A stretch of DNA of 64,000 bases from Symsagittifera roscoffensis (taxonomy: Eukaryota > Xenacoelomorpha > Acoela > Convolutidae): the NCBI RefSeq assembly GCF_963678635.1, contig NC_087064.1:1735926-1799925 (forward strand). Direction: 5' to 3'. A model generated the notes under the pieces. It saw only the letters and a program-made list of their open reading frames with translations, ran no database searches and was not told where the DNA came from. The first letter of the stretch is position 1; every line of letters starts with the position of its first letter. This document shows, in pieces, positions 11,466 to 23,490 of the stretch. The position numbers were made by a program, and so were the translations under genes.

Positions 11466-11660
11466 TTAATTTTTTCTGGAAAATTTGTGTTTGTTATAAT
11501 AATCTTCAATAAAGAGTATCAAGAGGATGGTTGCTAGGCCAAAGGTGACTATTGCCTTTTTTATACATCTGCACAATTTCATGATGAGGGAGATTAAAAA
11601 TGTGAGGAAAATTAGAAATAAAAGAAAAATATCTGTTCGACTGAAAATAGTTCGTATCAT
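11466..11660 (-). CDS. Small membrane-protein-like ORF, 64 codons
   Basis: It starts at an ATG (11660) and has two hydrophobic stretches (IFLLFLIFLTFLISLIM and IVTFGLATILLILFI) separated by a short basic Cys-containing segment (KLCRCIKK). It lies between the integrase end and the envelope-like region. It could be a tiny membrane protein or a relic of an Env leader. The family is unrecognised, and AT-rich DNA can produce such frames by chance. Confidence 0.25.
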   Translation of the reverse strand: MIRTIFSRTDIFLLFLIFLTFLISLIMKLCRCIKKAIVTFGLATILLILFIEDYYNKHKFSRKN

Positions 11661-11997
11661 TTAGATAGATTATACGTATTCGTACCTGTAGATGTGGTCA
11701 AGGATTTGGGAGAGTTGGAGATATATTTCAAATAGGGAATAGAAAATTTAAAAAAAGATTGCAAAAATTATAGAAAATATTATTATGAATTCAAAAGTTT
11801 CAATGAAAAGGTATATCAAAAATTGAAATAGATTGAAAAATTTTGTGATGAGGTTTAGAAGTTTTTGTTTTATGTGGGTTTTTTTTTTGGTTCTGGTGTG
11901 TTTGATCTTTGAGGGTCTATATTCTACTGTTGAATTGTTTTTGTATTTTTGGTAGTATTAACATGTTGATTTTGTTCTATTTGTGGGTTATTTTGAA

Positions 11998-13224
11998 CTA
12001 TGTGAAAACCTGTGAAAGAATATAATGAGTTAATTCGCGAAGTGCGTACTCCTTGGGATAATAAGGTAAAAGGTTTTTACGGTGTTGTATGATTTCTTTC
12101 ATGCTGGAGTCAGTAAGTTTGTATGTTTTTTCAGTGGGTTTATCAATTAATTGGTATGGTCCTTTTCGAAGTGGTTGTAATTTTTTTGATATTCCTTTTT
12201 GTGTATTAAAATTAGGTGTTAAAAGAAATGTTCCAATTTTTGAGTCTGTGGCTGGCATGAAGCGTGAATTAGTTTGGTTATTTGTATTTTGCCTTTGTAA
12301 CAATTTTTTGTTACTTTTCGGTAGATTTCATTGTGTTTTTTATCTCTTTTTAAAATCCATTCGGTATGTGTACCGGAAGCTAATTTCAAAATTTGTGGAT
12401 GATGAAAGTGGTCTTCATCATGTGTGTGTAACGGTAGGTTATAACAAATTGAATCGTTGTTGGGTTGACAATAACCTTGTGCATTTTTATGAGCGTTTGC
12501 TGTAAAAAAAGATTGGTTTTCGTGGCTTTTGATTAAAAACCATTTCGTATGGTGACATTCCTAAGGTTGTTGTAATTTGTGAATTATAGGGTAACGGGAA
12601 CAATTTAACATCTGTTGACCATTCAGTATATCGTGTATCATTTCCATTAATGAAGCATCTGAGGTATTCTTGTAGTGAACGGTTCATACCTTTGACTAAC
12701 CCATTTGTCCAAGGTGCATGAGATGTACATGGTTTATGTTTGATATTATATAGGTGGCATAATGTGATGATTTCGTTGTTAATGAATTCTGTGCCATTAT
12801 CTGTGACTAGTTTTTCTGGTAGTCCGAATTTAGCTAACCAATGTTGGTAAAGTGTTGTGTATGCGTAGTATGCATTACAATGTGGTACTGGGTTGAGTGC
12901 TACGTAGTGTGTAAACGCATCAACAATTACCATAAAATAAGAATTTCCTTCGGAGGATAGTGAAATTGGTCCTTTTGTGTCGAATGAAATTCAATGATTG
13001 AAATATAGACTTTGTCCTTTAAAATCTTGTTTTGTTGCTATTTGTTTTTGATTTGGATATGGTTTATTTATATGGCATATTATGCAATCGTGGCATAATA
13101 TTTTAATCCGAATTGGTGCATTTGGGAAGTAAGCAGTTTGTGTAAAATTTGAATATGTCTTTTCTGATCCTGAGTGTCCTTTTGTATGTTGTGTATGGGA
13201 TATGTCAAATGCTATCAGCATCAT
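11998..13224 (-). pseudogene. Integrase of retroelement 1
   Basis: Three frames cover the enzyme. 13224-12991 holds the HHCC zinc domain (H..H in HTKGHSGSEK, then CHDCIICH). 12933-12487 holds the catalytic core (VDAFTHYV, then VTDNGTEF with the second Asp). 12303-11998 holds the C-terminal part with the GPY motif (LRKGPYQLID). The third catalytic residue, normally Glu in NG.VE, is Lys here (NGLVKGMNRS; codon AAA at 12693-12691). With the frameshifts and this change the enzyme must be inactive. Confidence 0.8.
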
Positions 13225-13924
13225 GCTGAGGGGGAGACAGTGTACTTGAAAATCTGGTGTTTGATATTCTAAAAGGTCTGTGATTTCATTAATAGTTGTA
13301 ATATTGTATTTTCTAAAGTATCGGAGGAATGTTTTATATCCTAAAATTGTTGTATCAGCTTTTGTTGGTTTTGTTTTTTACTTGTGCCATGATTTGAGTT
13401 GGCGAATTACGGGATCAAACTTTGATTTTTCTGTAATAACTGTAGTGTAATTTTTTCTGTTGGTGGTAGAAAAATATTTTCAACTACTATTTTTGATAAA
13501 GGAATTGTGTCGAGTGGGTCATGAAGATGAAAAACTTGATTTATCGTGTATTTTGAATTATTTATTGGTAGTCCTGATAACTTTTTTTATCAGTTAAATT
13601 TTCTTTTTCTATCAATGGAAAGGTGTCTTTTTTGTGTGGTTGTTATTTGATTGTTTTTTGTTGAGTATTATTTTTTATCCAATGTGAATAGGAATTGGTT
13701 TGAATGTGGATGTTCCTGATAGATCTTTTTCATAGTGGTTATTTTGACAATCTAAATGGAGTGGGAAATGTTGTAAGTTATTTATTTGTGAGTGATCTAT
13801 ATCAGTTTTTACTGCATATTTGCATTCCAATCTGGGTGATGTTTCATTTTTTGCAAGATAGAATTTAATATTTTGTTTTACGTTTTTTTAATTTTAGTGT
13901 TTTAGTTTGTTTTAATATACATTT

Positions 13925-15800
13925 TTATATTTCAACTGTAGTTTTTCGTTTAAGTTGTTCAAGTGGTGTATTTCTACTTAATGTATCTGATAGTGCAAGA
14001 TTTTTTCCTGCTGTCCAAACTATATGTAAGTTTGGGAATTTCCTTACAGTTAATTGAAATCTATAAACTCTATGGTTTGGGTTTGATTTCTGTGTAAAAA
14101 GAAATATTATCGGTTTATGATCTGTAAATAGAACTGTTGAATGTTTAGATCCAAGTCTTAGAATTTCATATTCGGTAATTGTGTATATTATTGCTGTGCA
14201 TTCTCTCATAAGAGTCGAGAGTGGTAGTTCAGCTTGTGTAAATAAGCAAAAATTTTCTGATATAAGATTCATTTTGTTTGTTCCACTGTGTGATTGTAGT
14301 AATGCTGCGCCGATGCCAAAGTTTGAAACATCGCACATTGCATAAAATAGTTGATTTGAATCAGGTATTGTATTTGATATTTGTTCTGTTAACAATTTTT
14401 TTATTTCTTCGAATCTTGTTTGATGTTTGGTGGTCCATTCGAAGTTATTTTGTTGTCTAAGGATGTTATAGAAAGGTCTTAAGTATAATTGCATTTTGTA
14501 TACATATTTACTTGAGAAATTTAACATTCCAAGGAATTCTTGGATTTTCTTTTTGTTTGTTGGTGGTTGGAGTTTTTGAATAGCATCAATGCGTGATTTT
14601 AATGGAGTGATTGTTTTTCTTTCTATATTATGTCCTAAGAATTTAACTCGTGTTAAAAAAAAAGAAGTGTGATTTATTGGGGGCGGCCTTCAGATTTTCG
14701 TTCTGAAGTATTTTGTGATAGTTTTCTAAGACATTGAACATTTCCTCTTTTGTTTGTGATTGCATAAAAACATCGTCTAAATAAGTGATTGCGTTTTTCT
14801 TGAGTATTAGTGGTCTAAAAATTTTGCTCATAAAAGCTGAAAATGCTGCTGGTCCTATGGATATTCCATAGAATAGGCGGTTGAATTCATATTGCTGATT
14901 TCCAATAACAAATTGTGTTAAGCGTCGCGATTGTTCATCTAGTGGCATTTGATTATATGCACTATTCATATCTGCGGTTGTAAAATATTTTCCGTTTATT
15001 TTTGTTAAAATAACTTGTATTGGTTCAATAGGCCAATTGCATTTTGATTCGTCTATTAGTGAATTAAGGTATCTAGCATCTAGAACTATTTTTAATGATT
15101 CTCCTTTTGCTAGGATGATAACAGGGTTGATAAATGTGTTACCTTTTGGTTGTTCTTCTTTGTTTACCGGTGAGATAATATTATATTGTTCTAAAATATC
15201 GAGTAATCTGTTTACTTTATCATGTAAGTGAATTGGTACTTTACTTGCTCTTTGTTTTTTGAAAACTGCGTCAGGTTTTAGTGGAAGGTGTAGTGATGAG
15301 CTGATTTTGCCAACATCAAATTTAGATGTTGCATAGACTGATGAATATTTTATTAGCTGTTTGGCTAATTTATCAAATTCGTCTTGTGTTATTTGTGAAT
15401 GTTGAAAGTTAAACATTGTTAAAAACTTCTGTTGAGTCTCTGTGTAGTTACTTATGTTGAATGTAGGTTTGAAATATGGAGTTTTTGTGAAATAATCTGT
15501 ATTTCTTTTTTCATTACTTATTATATTATTTATGGATAATTCTTCATTAAGAATTGTGGATTGACAAATATCTAATAATTGGAGTATATTATTTACGCGG
15601 TATTCTTTTTCGTGTATTGGTGATATCGTAGCGTTGGTTTCGCAATAGCCTAAAAGTCCTAAAGGTAATGTTACTTGATAGGGTGTATTGTTGTATACAT
15701 GTAGAGATATAATATCTGAATTCGAGTTTTTCAAATATTTTATGGATGAGATTGTGATTTTGAAAAACTTATGGATAGGTTTGAATTCAAAGTCTGACAT
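13925..15800 (-). pseudogene. RT-RNase H, second copy (retroelement 1)
   Basis: Frame 15800-14643 (385 codons) has an N-terminal extension, then RT with LDARYLN, TADMNSAYNQMPL, FNRLFYGIS.GPAAF and the catalytic YLDD (14783-14772). The next frame (14527-13925) holds the tether (LRPFYNILRQ), RNase H start (YAMCDVSNFGIGAAL) and RNase H end (LALSDTLSRN). A short break between 14643 and 14527 separates RT from RNase H. The RT core is the best preserved in the window. The YLDD box and RNase H order are typical of Ty3/gypsy elements. Confidence 0.85.
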
Positions 15801-16020
15801 ATAGAGTTGTTGTTTATTTTGTTTTTTATCATATTGGTGAACTTGTTTTATTGAAAAATTATATATGTTTCCTGATAGTGGTTTCAGGTGTTTTCTTTGT
15901 TGGTTATATATTGGATAAATTTTTGAAAAGAATGGTGGTTGTTTGTTTAATCTTTGGAAAAATGTTAGGGATGTGTCTTTTGTTTTTGTGTATTTGGATA
16001 AGGTTTATTTAGCTGACATA

Positions 16021-16377
16021 CTATACAATCATTGCATAGTACTTTATCCAAATTGGTGCATTTGGAAAATAAAAGTTTTGTATGAAATTTGAATATGTTT
16101 TCTCTGATCCAGAGTGTCCTTTAATGTTTTGTGTATGTGAAATATTAAAAGCTATAAGAATCATACTTAGAGGGAGACAGGGAACTGTAGATTCATTTAA
16201 TTTGTATTCTAGAAGGTCTGTGTTTTCGTTAATTGTTGTATTATTAAATTTTCGAAAATATCGGAGAAGTGTTTTATTTCCTAAAATAGTTGTATCTGCC
16301 TTGATGGGTTTAGTTTTATATTTGTGCCATGATTTTAGTTGTCTAATTACTGGGTCAAGATTTTGATATTGTTTCAA
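16021..16377 (-). pseudogene. Integrase N-terminal fragment at the end of pol copy 1
   Basis: This 118-codon frame ends in the HHCC-type finger (HTQNIKGHSGSEKTYSNF, then YFPNAPIWI). It matches the HHCC region at 13224-12991. It stops at the duplication junction near 16003, so only the zinc domain of this integrase copy exists. Confidence 0.75.
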
Positions 16378-16681
16378 AGTATTAATTGTAATTTTATCTG
16401 TTGGGGGGAGAAAAATGTTTTCTATTTCTAATTTAGATAAAGGAATTGTATCAAGTGGGTCATGGAGGTCAAAAACTTGATTTATTGTGTATTTTGAATC
16501 GTTTGTTTGTGGTCCTGATAAATTTATTTTATCAGTTAGGTTTTCTTTTTCAATTAATGGAAAAAGGTCTTTTTTATGCGGGTGTTGTTTTACTCTTTTT
16601 GTTGGGTGTTATTTTTTTATCCATTGTGAGTATGGAATTGGTTTGAAAGTTGATGTTCCAAGTAGATCAACTTCGTAGTGG

Positions 16682-18600
16682 TTATTTTGGCAATCTAAAG
16701 TGTTGTAAATTGTTTATCTGTGATTGTTCAACGTCAGTTTTTACTGCATATTTGCATTCTAGTCGGGGTGATGTTTCGTTTTCTGCAAGGTAGAATTTTA
16801 TATTTTTGGGTATTTCTACTGTAGTTTTACGTGTAAGTAATTCAGGTGGTGTATTTCGACTTAATGTGTCTGGTAATGCAAGATTTTTTCCTGCTGTCCA
16901 AACTATATGTAAGTTTGGGAATTTCATTAGAATTAATTGAAATCTATAAACTCGATGATTTGGATTGGATTTTTGTGTAAAGAGAAAAATGATTGGTTTG
17001 TGATCTGTAAATAGAACTGTTGGATGTTTTGATCCAAGTATCAGAAATTCATATTCTGTTAGTGTATATATTATGGCTGTACATTCTCTCATTAGAGTTG
17101 AGAGTCGTAGCTCTGCTTGAGTGAATAATCGAGAATTTGCTGATATAAGATTCATTTTGTTTGTGCCATTGTGTGATTGTAATAATGCTGCGCCGATGCC
17201 AAAATTCGAAGCATCGCACATTGCATAGAATGGTTGATTTGGATCTGGAATTGTATTCGAAATTTGTTCAGTTAGGAGTTTTTTAATTTCTTCAAATCGT
17301 GCTTGATGTTCTGTGTTCCATTCAAAATTATTTTGTTGTCTAAGTATATTATAGAATGGTCTTAGGTATAATTGCATTTTATAGACATATTTGCTTAAAA
17401 AGTTTAACATTCCAAGGAATTCTTGGATTTTCTTTTTGTTTGTGGGTGGTTGAAGTTTCTGAATCGCGTGTATTCGTGATTTCAATGGAGTTATAAAGTT
17501 ACTTTCGATAATGTGGCCAAGGAATTTTACGCGTGTTAGGAAAAAATTTGATTTGTCTGGGGCTGCTTTCATGTTTTCGATTTTGAGTATTTGATGATAT
17601 TGTTCTGAAATTATAAACATTTCGTCTTTCGTTTCTGACTGCATGAAAACATCATCTAAGTATGTGATTGCATGTTTCTTGAATATTAGTGGTCAAAAAA
17701 TTTTACTCATAAAAGCTGAAAAAGCTGCTGGTCCTATTGAAATACCATAGAATAATCTATTAAATTCGTATCGTTGATTTCCAATAACAAATTGTTTTAA
17801 TCGTCGTGACAGTTCATCTAGTGGAGTTTGATTGTATGCACTATTCATATTTGCGGTTGTGAAGTATTTACCGTTTATTTTTGTTAGAATTACTTGAATC
17901 GGTTCAATGGGCCAATTACATTTAGTTTCGTCAATTAGCGAATTGAGGTATCTAGCATCTAGAATGATTTTTAGTGATTTTCCTTTAGCTAAGATTATAA
18001 CTGGGTTGATAAAGGTGTTACCTTTTGGTTGTTATTCTTTGTTTACTGGTGATACAATTTCATATTGTTCTAAAATGTCAAGTAGTCTGTTTACTTTATC
18101 TTGTAAATGTATCGGTACTTTACTTGCTCGTTGTTTTTTGAAAACTGCGTCAGGTTTTAAAGGTAAATGTAGTGGTGAACTAATTTTTCCAACATCAAAT
18201 TGAGATGTTGCATAAACTGTTGGAAATTTTAATAACAGTTCGGCTAATTTATCGATTTCTTTTTGTGTTATTTGGGAATGCTGAAAATTAAACATTGCTA
18301 GAAACTTTTGTTGTTCTTCCCTATAAAGTGATATTTTAAACGTTGGTTTAAAATATGGTGTTTTTGTGAAGTAGTCAGTGTTTCTTTTTTCGTTGCTTAT
18401 TATGTTGTTTATTGATATTTCTTCATCAAGAATTGTTGATTGACATATATCTAGTAATTGTAGTATATTATTGACTCGATATGCTATTCATTTGTGGGTG
18501 AAGTTGTAGCCTTTGTTTCACCGTGTAATGAAATAATATCTGAGTTTGAATGTTTCACGTATTTTTTGGATGAAATTGTGATTCGAAAAAATTTATGGGT
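16682..18600 (-). pseudogene. RT-RNase H, first copy (retroelement 1)
   Basis: Frames 18295-18032 (RT N-terminal part, HLPLKPDAVFKKQRAS) and 17644-16682 (end of the palm, tether and RNase H, 320 codons) belong to one enzyme. The sequence between them still encodes RT in broken frames, including YLDD at 17663-17652. RNase H is preserved (YAMCDASNFGIGAAL, TLMRECTAIIYT, FTDHKPI, ALPDTLSRN). It matches the second copy throughout. Confidence 0.8.
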
Positions 18601-18610
18601 TGGTTTAAAT

Positions 18611-19150
18611 TCAAGTCTGACATAAAGAGATGTTGCTTTGGTCTTTATCGTACTGGTGGACTTGTTTGATAGAAAAGTTATTTAAATTTCCTGATAGTGG
18701 TTTCAGGTATTTTCGTTCCTGATTGTAAATAGGGTAAAATTTGGAGAAAAATGGTGGTTGTTTGTTTAATCTTTGAAAGAATGTTAAGGAGTTGTTTTTC
18801 GTCCTTGTGTATTTATCTTTTATATGGAGTTTGCTATTCAAAATGTTGATTGTGGGAATATTCTTAGTTATAAATGGTATGCCAATGATACTGTTTTTTA
18901 TGTCTGTAATGTGAAATGTTTGTTTAAATGGTTTATTGAGTATTTTATTTTGTTTCATTGTTCTAGTGGGAACAAGGAAAAATTGGATTTTTCCGTAATT
19001 TACTAATGTTGATCCTTGTGCTGTTGCTAATTTTCTGGCGGTCTTTAAAGGTGTTAGGATTGGGTGTAACAATTTGATTTCATTTCAAGTAGGGATGTTA
19101 ATAATATTTGATTCTGCTCCTGAATCAATTAAAAATCTATTTCAAGATCG
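18611..19150 (-). pseudogene. Retropepsin-like protease of retroelement 1
   Basis: The active-site motif LIDSGAES (aspartate in DSG) is at 19132-19109, shifted one frame from the end of the preceding frame at 19129. A 153-codon frame (19072-18611) follows with the later half of the fold (SIIGIPFI, the usual ILG.-F flap region) and the linker to RT. Order gag-protease-RT fits. The frameshift at about 19130 breaks it. Confidence 0.65.
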
Positions 19151-19375
19151 GGTGGTTGAACTTCTTTACTTTTTGGGCTTTCTAAGAGAAATGGGATTGT
19201 CCAAATTTTTTCTCTTGGCCATTCTTTTTGTATATTTTGGTAAATGTGCTTTGTACTTGAGCGTTGTTTTTCGTTATTGACTACTGTATTTATTTCGTTT
19301 ACATTCTGTTCAATTGATATATCGTTTCTTGTGGGTCTAGTATAGTAGTATAGTGGTTTACCAGAGCTGTTATTA

Positions 19376-21400
19376 CTATGTATTTTTTTGTTTGGTAAAT
19401 TTTGATCCTTTTTCATGTGTTGGTAGAATGGTTTGTTTGGTTTCTTTGTACTTTTGTGGTTTATTTTGGTTATCTTGTTGTTTCTGTCTACATTTGGCAA
19501 TGCTATGTCCGTATCTTCGACAATAATTACACCATTTCTTGAAAGATAGTTTACCTTTTGAATTGGGATTTTTCTTATATATGTTCAAAATTTCAGTGAT
19601 TTTTTCAGTTAGGTCTACATCTGAATACCTAATCAGCTAAAATAAACAACATCTGAATCGTGTATGTTGTTTATTTGTGTGGTATTTGTTTCGATTCTAT
19701 TAACGTATTGTAGTTTAAGATTTTCCGTTTCTTCAAGTTTCATTGTGATTTCTGCTTGTTCTAATTTGTCGACTAGTTTTCTGAAATCTAAATCTGGTTC
19801 TCGAATTGATGAGGGATGTGATGCTTTCTTTTTTATAGCTATTTTTCTGACTTGGGGTGTTAGAGTCATCATTAAAATTTCTGTCATTTTCGTGTTTTTA
19901 TAATCATGAGTGTTTAGTGAACATGCTTTTCGAACTAGTGTTTCGATTCTAACTGCCAATTGTTTAATTGTTTCGTTTGGTAGTCTGCGAATTTCATTGC
20001 ATAAAACTCTTTGGTGTTGTTTATTTTTTTCAGAATCAAACATTTTTGAAATATCTTATGTAAATTTTTTCCAATTTGTTTTTATATCTATTGGTAAAAC
20101 TGAAAATCATTTCTGAGCTGTGCCATCAAGTGCTGTTTGAATTAACGCTGTGCGTCTATGTATCCAATTTTGATGGAGTGGTGTATTAATTGGTTCAGGT
20201 CCGATATTTAAAATTAAATTTGCTGTGACTGCATTTAAATAGTCTTCTACAGAATATTCAGGGTCTGTGCCTGTGAATACCATTAGTGGTTTATTTGATG
20301 TTATTGATGATCCACCCATGAGGTATGGATTCATAGTCATTTGTAGTGATTCTGCGGCATTTGGCATTTGTAAAAAATTTGTCAGTTGGTTTTTTGTTAT
20401 CTCATGTTGTTGCAAATAATATGGTAGTGGTATTTCGTTTTGCATTTGCGTTGGTTTATAATAATCAGTATTTGCTGGATTTTGTGATTAAAAGTTATTA
20501 TTTTGAGGTGCGTAATTTGATCTAGGTTGTCGCATGTGTTGTTCTCGTGTGAATGGTTCAAAAATATCTGGTTGATTTACGTGATAAGATTGGAGTCTTT
20601 GGTTTTGAAAATTTTGTTGATGGTTTTGGTCATGAAATTCGTCATCATCTGATGAATGATAATTAGAGGTATAGTAAGGTGTTTTTTGTTTATATTGATA
20701 TGGTTTTTTACGATTTTTATTCTGTTGAAAAAATGGATAATTTTCACTTGGGTCTGTTGGAATACGTAGGTTATCATTAAAATTTACGAAATTTGATGTG
20801 TGTTGTTGGGGATTTTGTCGTTGTGAAAATCAACGATTTTGCTGATTTGTACGAAGAGGTTTAGATGTTTGCGATCTATTTACTTAATTATAATTGTGTT
20901 CTGCAAAATTACTTCTGGTGAATATTCTTTGTTTTTGCGGTGGTTTCGTCATTGGTCTAAATGTTTGGTAATCCATATGTGAATATTTTGGAGCAACCGA
21001 GGGTTTAACTGTAGATTGTAATGGTACTTGGGGTAACATTGAAGTCTTTGGTTTTGACGTTGTAAGATTTGGATGTATTGGTGAAATACTCTGTTGTGTG
21101 TTTGTTACAATTGTTTCAACTATTTTTTCATTTATAAAATGTGATGTTGTTTGAATATCTTGTTGTGTAAGATTTCTAGTTCCATTTAAATTTTCTTGTT
21201 GTACAAAAGTTGAATTTGAACTATTATTTTGTCGTCTATCAGGTAAAAATGAATTATAGTTTAAAGATGTTGCATCTATTGTTAGTGGGATTACTTTTAT
21301 ATAATCTTTGTGGATAGTTATTGTACTGATTGCTTGACTTGAGATGTCTATTGGAATGTTCAGACATAATGGTTGAGACCATTCAGGGTCCCAAACGTAA
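19376..21400 (-). pseudogene. Gag of retroelement 1
   Basis: Decayed frames at 20777-20577, 20445-20107 and 20043-19633 carry a Q/N-rich head and a capsid-like region (FTGTDPEYSVEDYLNAV; LCNEIRRLPNETIKQLAVRIE). A CCHC zinc knuckle, C-X2-C-X4-H-X4-C (CNYCRRYGHSIAKC), follows in frame 19588-19376. Upstream to about 21.4 kb the minus strand still has coding-like Q/N/P-rich composition but no intact frame. The fold and knuckle identify it as Ty3/gypsy-type Gag. Confidence 0.75.
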
Positions 21401-22489
21401 TCTGATTGTTCGGCATATCAGCTAAGCATTCCACGCTGCCCTATGATTTAGTCATTTGTTTGAGGATTCTACCACAAAATATCAAAGAAAAGTGCCTTGT
21501 TGCGGATAACAGTACAAAACCAATTACAGCTTGACGTATTGCAGAATACGCCTTCCATTCACATCTGCTCAGTTCGGCTTCCTAAAGAACTGGCCATCCT
21601 TGTTGTTCCGACCACTTGAAAAATGTAGAGGAACTTTGAATTCGGGTGTGTTTTAGTTCTTCTTTTTCTATTTTCCACACGAAACCAGGTACCACAAATA
21701 CTCATCGGAATTGATGCGAACAATTATTGTGAAAAATCCAAAAAAAATCCGCTGTTGAGAAAAATTAGTTGAAATTTTTTGATTTTTGTCTAATTTCGAG
21801 CGAGTAAAGCAAGCGAGCAACCTTTTGTATGATTAATTTAGACAGTTTGCAATAGTTTATTTAAGCTGAAATTCAGTTTTACGAATTTTATTTGTTTTTT
21901 TTTGAATTTTACTTGTTTTTTGATTCGATTTTCTTCAAAATCTGCTGTCCAGTTTGCCTGTTTTTCGATGACTGTCAATTATGCCTACATTAGAGTTTTC
22001 AGATGCTTTTATTGCAGCACGCAGAAAAAACTACACTAATTAGAAAGAAAAAAGTTCGTGTTTGTTAAGACTATGGTCAAAACATTCTGTGATACTGGCT
22101 TAGTAACTGGCTATATTTGTTCACGTTTAATTGAATTGAACTTTGTACATTTTTATTCGGCGTAATCTTTTAAATTGTCGAACCACTGTAATTTGCAAAC
22201 ATGATGTAAACAACATGATGTATAACCACCGTGTTTTTGTAGTTCACTTTTTTCTCATTGTAAGATTTTTAAAATTTACGCACATATTGAAGAAAGTATA
22301 GAAACTTAACAAAAACGCTGGTTTCATTCTACAAATCTTCTACATTAGTTGAGCAAGAAAAAAATTTCTTGATCATTCAAGTGTCTCATTTTTTTTAGCT
22401 TTAAAAAGTGTCGTTCTTTTAGAAGCTATTCGCAAATATTCCAAAACGCCTTGGCAAAATTGATTGTCGTTAAAACTTTTAGCGTAAAA

Positions 22490-22770
22490 AACCTATTCGA
22501 CGGTCAAATACAGTCGAAATAATCTTTTTTCTTAATCGAAAATATATCTGGATTGAACTCAGTCGAAACGTTTTCTCCATTAAACACAGACGATAAGTTT
22601 TATCTCAGTCGACATTCGTCTCGGTTGAAAAAACTCCCTGTACAAACTCATTCGAAAATTTTTGCCTGGGTCGAATTTGGTCGAAATGTTTTTCCTTTGT
22701 CGAGCGTAGTCGAAACATAGACAGTTAGAGTCGAGTCGATCGAAACATAACAATTTTTGGTCAAGTCGAT
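22490..22770. repeat. Degenerate GTCGAAA-type short tandem repeats
   Basis: Variants of (A/T)GTCGAAA or TTCGAAA recur at irregular 20-40 bp spacing, joined by T-rich spacers. It looks like an old minisatellite. Confidence 0.5.
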
Positions 22771-22929
22771 CACAAACCATAGGTGACTTCTTTAAACATA
22801 AATCTTCAGTGCAGTTTAACATCTTCAATGAAGAAAAGAAAAAAGCCACAGCATAGTTCATCTAAATTTGCCTTGAGAAAAATTGGAATTTGTCTTCGAA
22901 TCTCGGAAAACCTTTATAAATGTAGCGAG

Positions 22930-23240
22930 GGATGGGTTTCGGGGTCGGGTGTTTGTTGTGTACGCTCTTCCTCCTTCAGCGTTTCGACCCCTCACCGCCG
23001 AAAGAGTACCCCCTTTAGTATTATTTTATTATTTTATGACATCAATTTTTGGTCGACTGAACCTAATTTTGTCCAAAGGCGCCTTTGGCGCCAATATATA
23101 CTAATTTTGAAAGGAAAGGGGCGCCAAAACACGCAATTTTTTGGTCGAAATTTTCAGAAAAGTGCCCAAAAACTGCTTTTTGACCTGTTTTTTTTTCTTC
23201 TAAATTTGCCTGCGGAGCCTGTTAGCCTGTTTGTTTTGAT
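22930..23240. repeat. Diverged relative of the hAT-type MITE
   Basis: It shares the inner part of the element at 24123-24541: AAAGGCGCCTTTGGCGCC then ATATACTAATTTTGA, GGCGCCAAAA, a TTTTTTGGTCGAAATTTTC stretch, and a G-rich start with CCCC.TCAGC.TTTCGACCCC. No matching termini were found, so it is truncated or diverged. Confidence 0.5.
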
Positions 23241-23476
23241 AGCCTGTTTGTTTTGTTATCTGGCTCAAAAGTACTGATTAAACTAATTTATTAGGTTTGA
23301 ATGTTTTAAGGCTCATGAAATACATCTGAAGAAAGTTTTCAAGATTTGGCAATGAAAGAATAGTCATCGATTCATTATCATTATTATGAATAAATTATTG
23401 CACTTATAAATATGTAAATTGTACAATGCAGCATAAAAATAAGGTAACGTCGATTCAGTTAAGAAAGATTCTTTGA

Positions 23477-23482
23477 TTTATT
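23477..23482 (-). promoter_or_regulatory. Possible poly(A) signal AATAAA of the RBM24-like gene
   Basis: AATAAA on the minus strand only about 8 nt after the stop codon. That is close, so a signal further down may be used instead. Confidence 0.25.
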
Positions 23483-23490
23483 TCTTCATT

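Larger units (their letters stand above)
13053..18812 (-). repeat. Tandem duplication of the pol core in retroelement 1
   Basis: Copy 1 (about 16003-18812) and copy 2 (about 13053-16003) both run from the end of the protease region through RT and RNase H to the HHCC domain of integrase. At about 16003 the 5' end of copy 2 joins the 3' end of copy 1: sequence like 18.8 kb switches to sequence like 13.05 kb. The copies have different frameshifts and indels (copy 1 lacks about 56 bp near 18520). Confidence 0.85.
6460..21415 (-). mobile_element. Degenerate Ty3/gypsy-type retroelement with duplicated pol and envelope-like gene
   Basis: On the minus strand from about 21.4 kb downward the order is gag with a CCHC knuckle, aspartic protease (DSGAES), RT-RNase H in two tandem copies, integrase (HHCC, DDE core, GPY motif), a glycoprotein-like ORF and two unknown ORFs. 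The RT YLDD motif, tether, RNase H and GPY-ending integrase place it in the Ty3/gypsy type. It is AT-rich and carries many frameshifts and stops. The gag side fades near 21.4 kb. No LTR pair was identified, so the outer limits are approximate. Confidence 0.85.
21416..23490. other. Intergenic, with two degenerate repeat tracts
   Basis: No gene recognised. A degenerate cluster around an AGTCGAAA core lies at 22490-22770. A relative of the MITE internal sequence lies at about 22930-23240. The frame at 22580-22861 on the minus strand is made by the repeat cluster. Confidence 0.5.

Noticed and set aside
22580..22861. 93-codon Cys-containing minus-strand ORF
   Set aside because: Composed of the GTCGAAA-type repeats; not a zinc-finger pattern.
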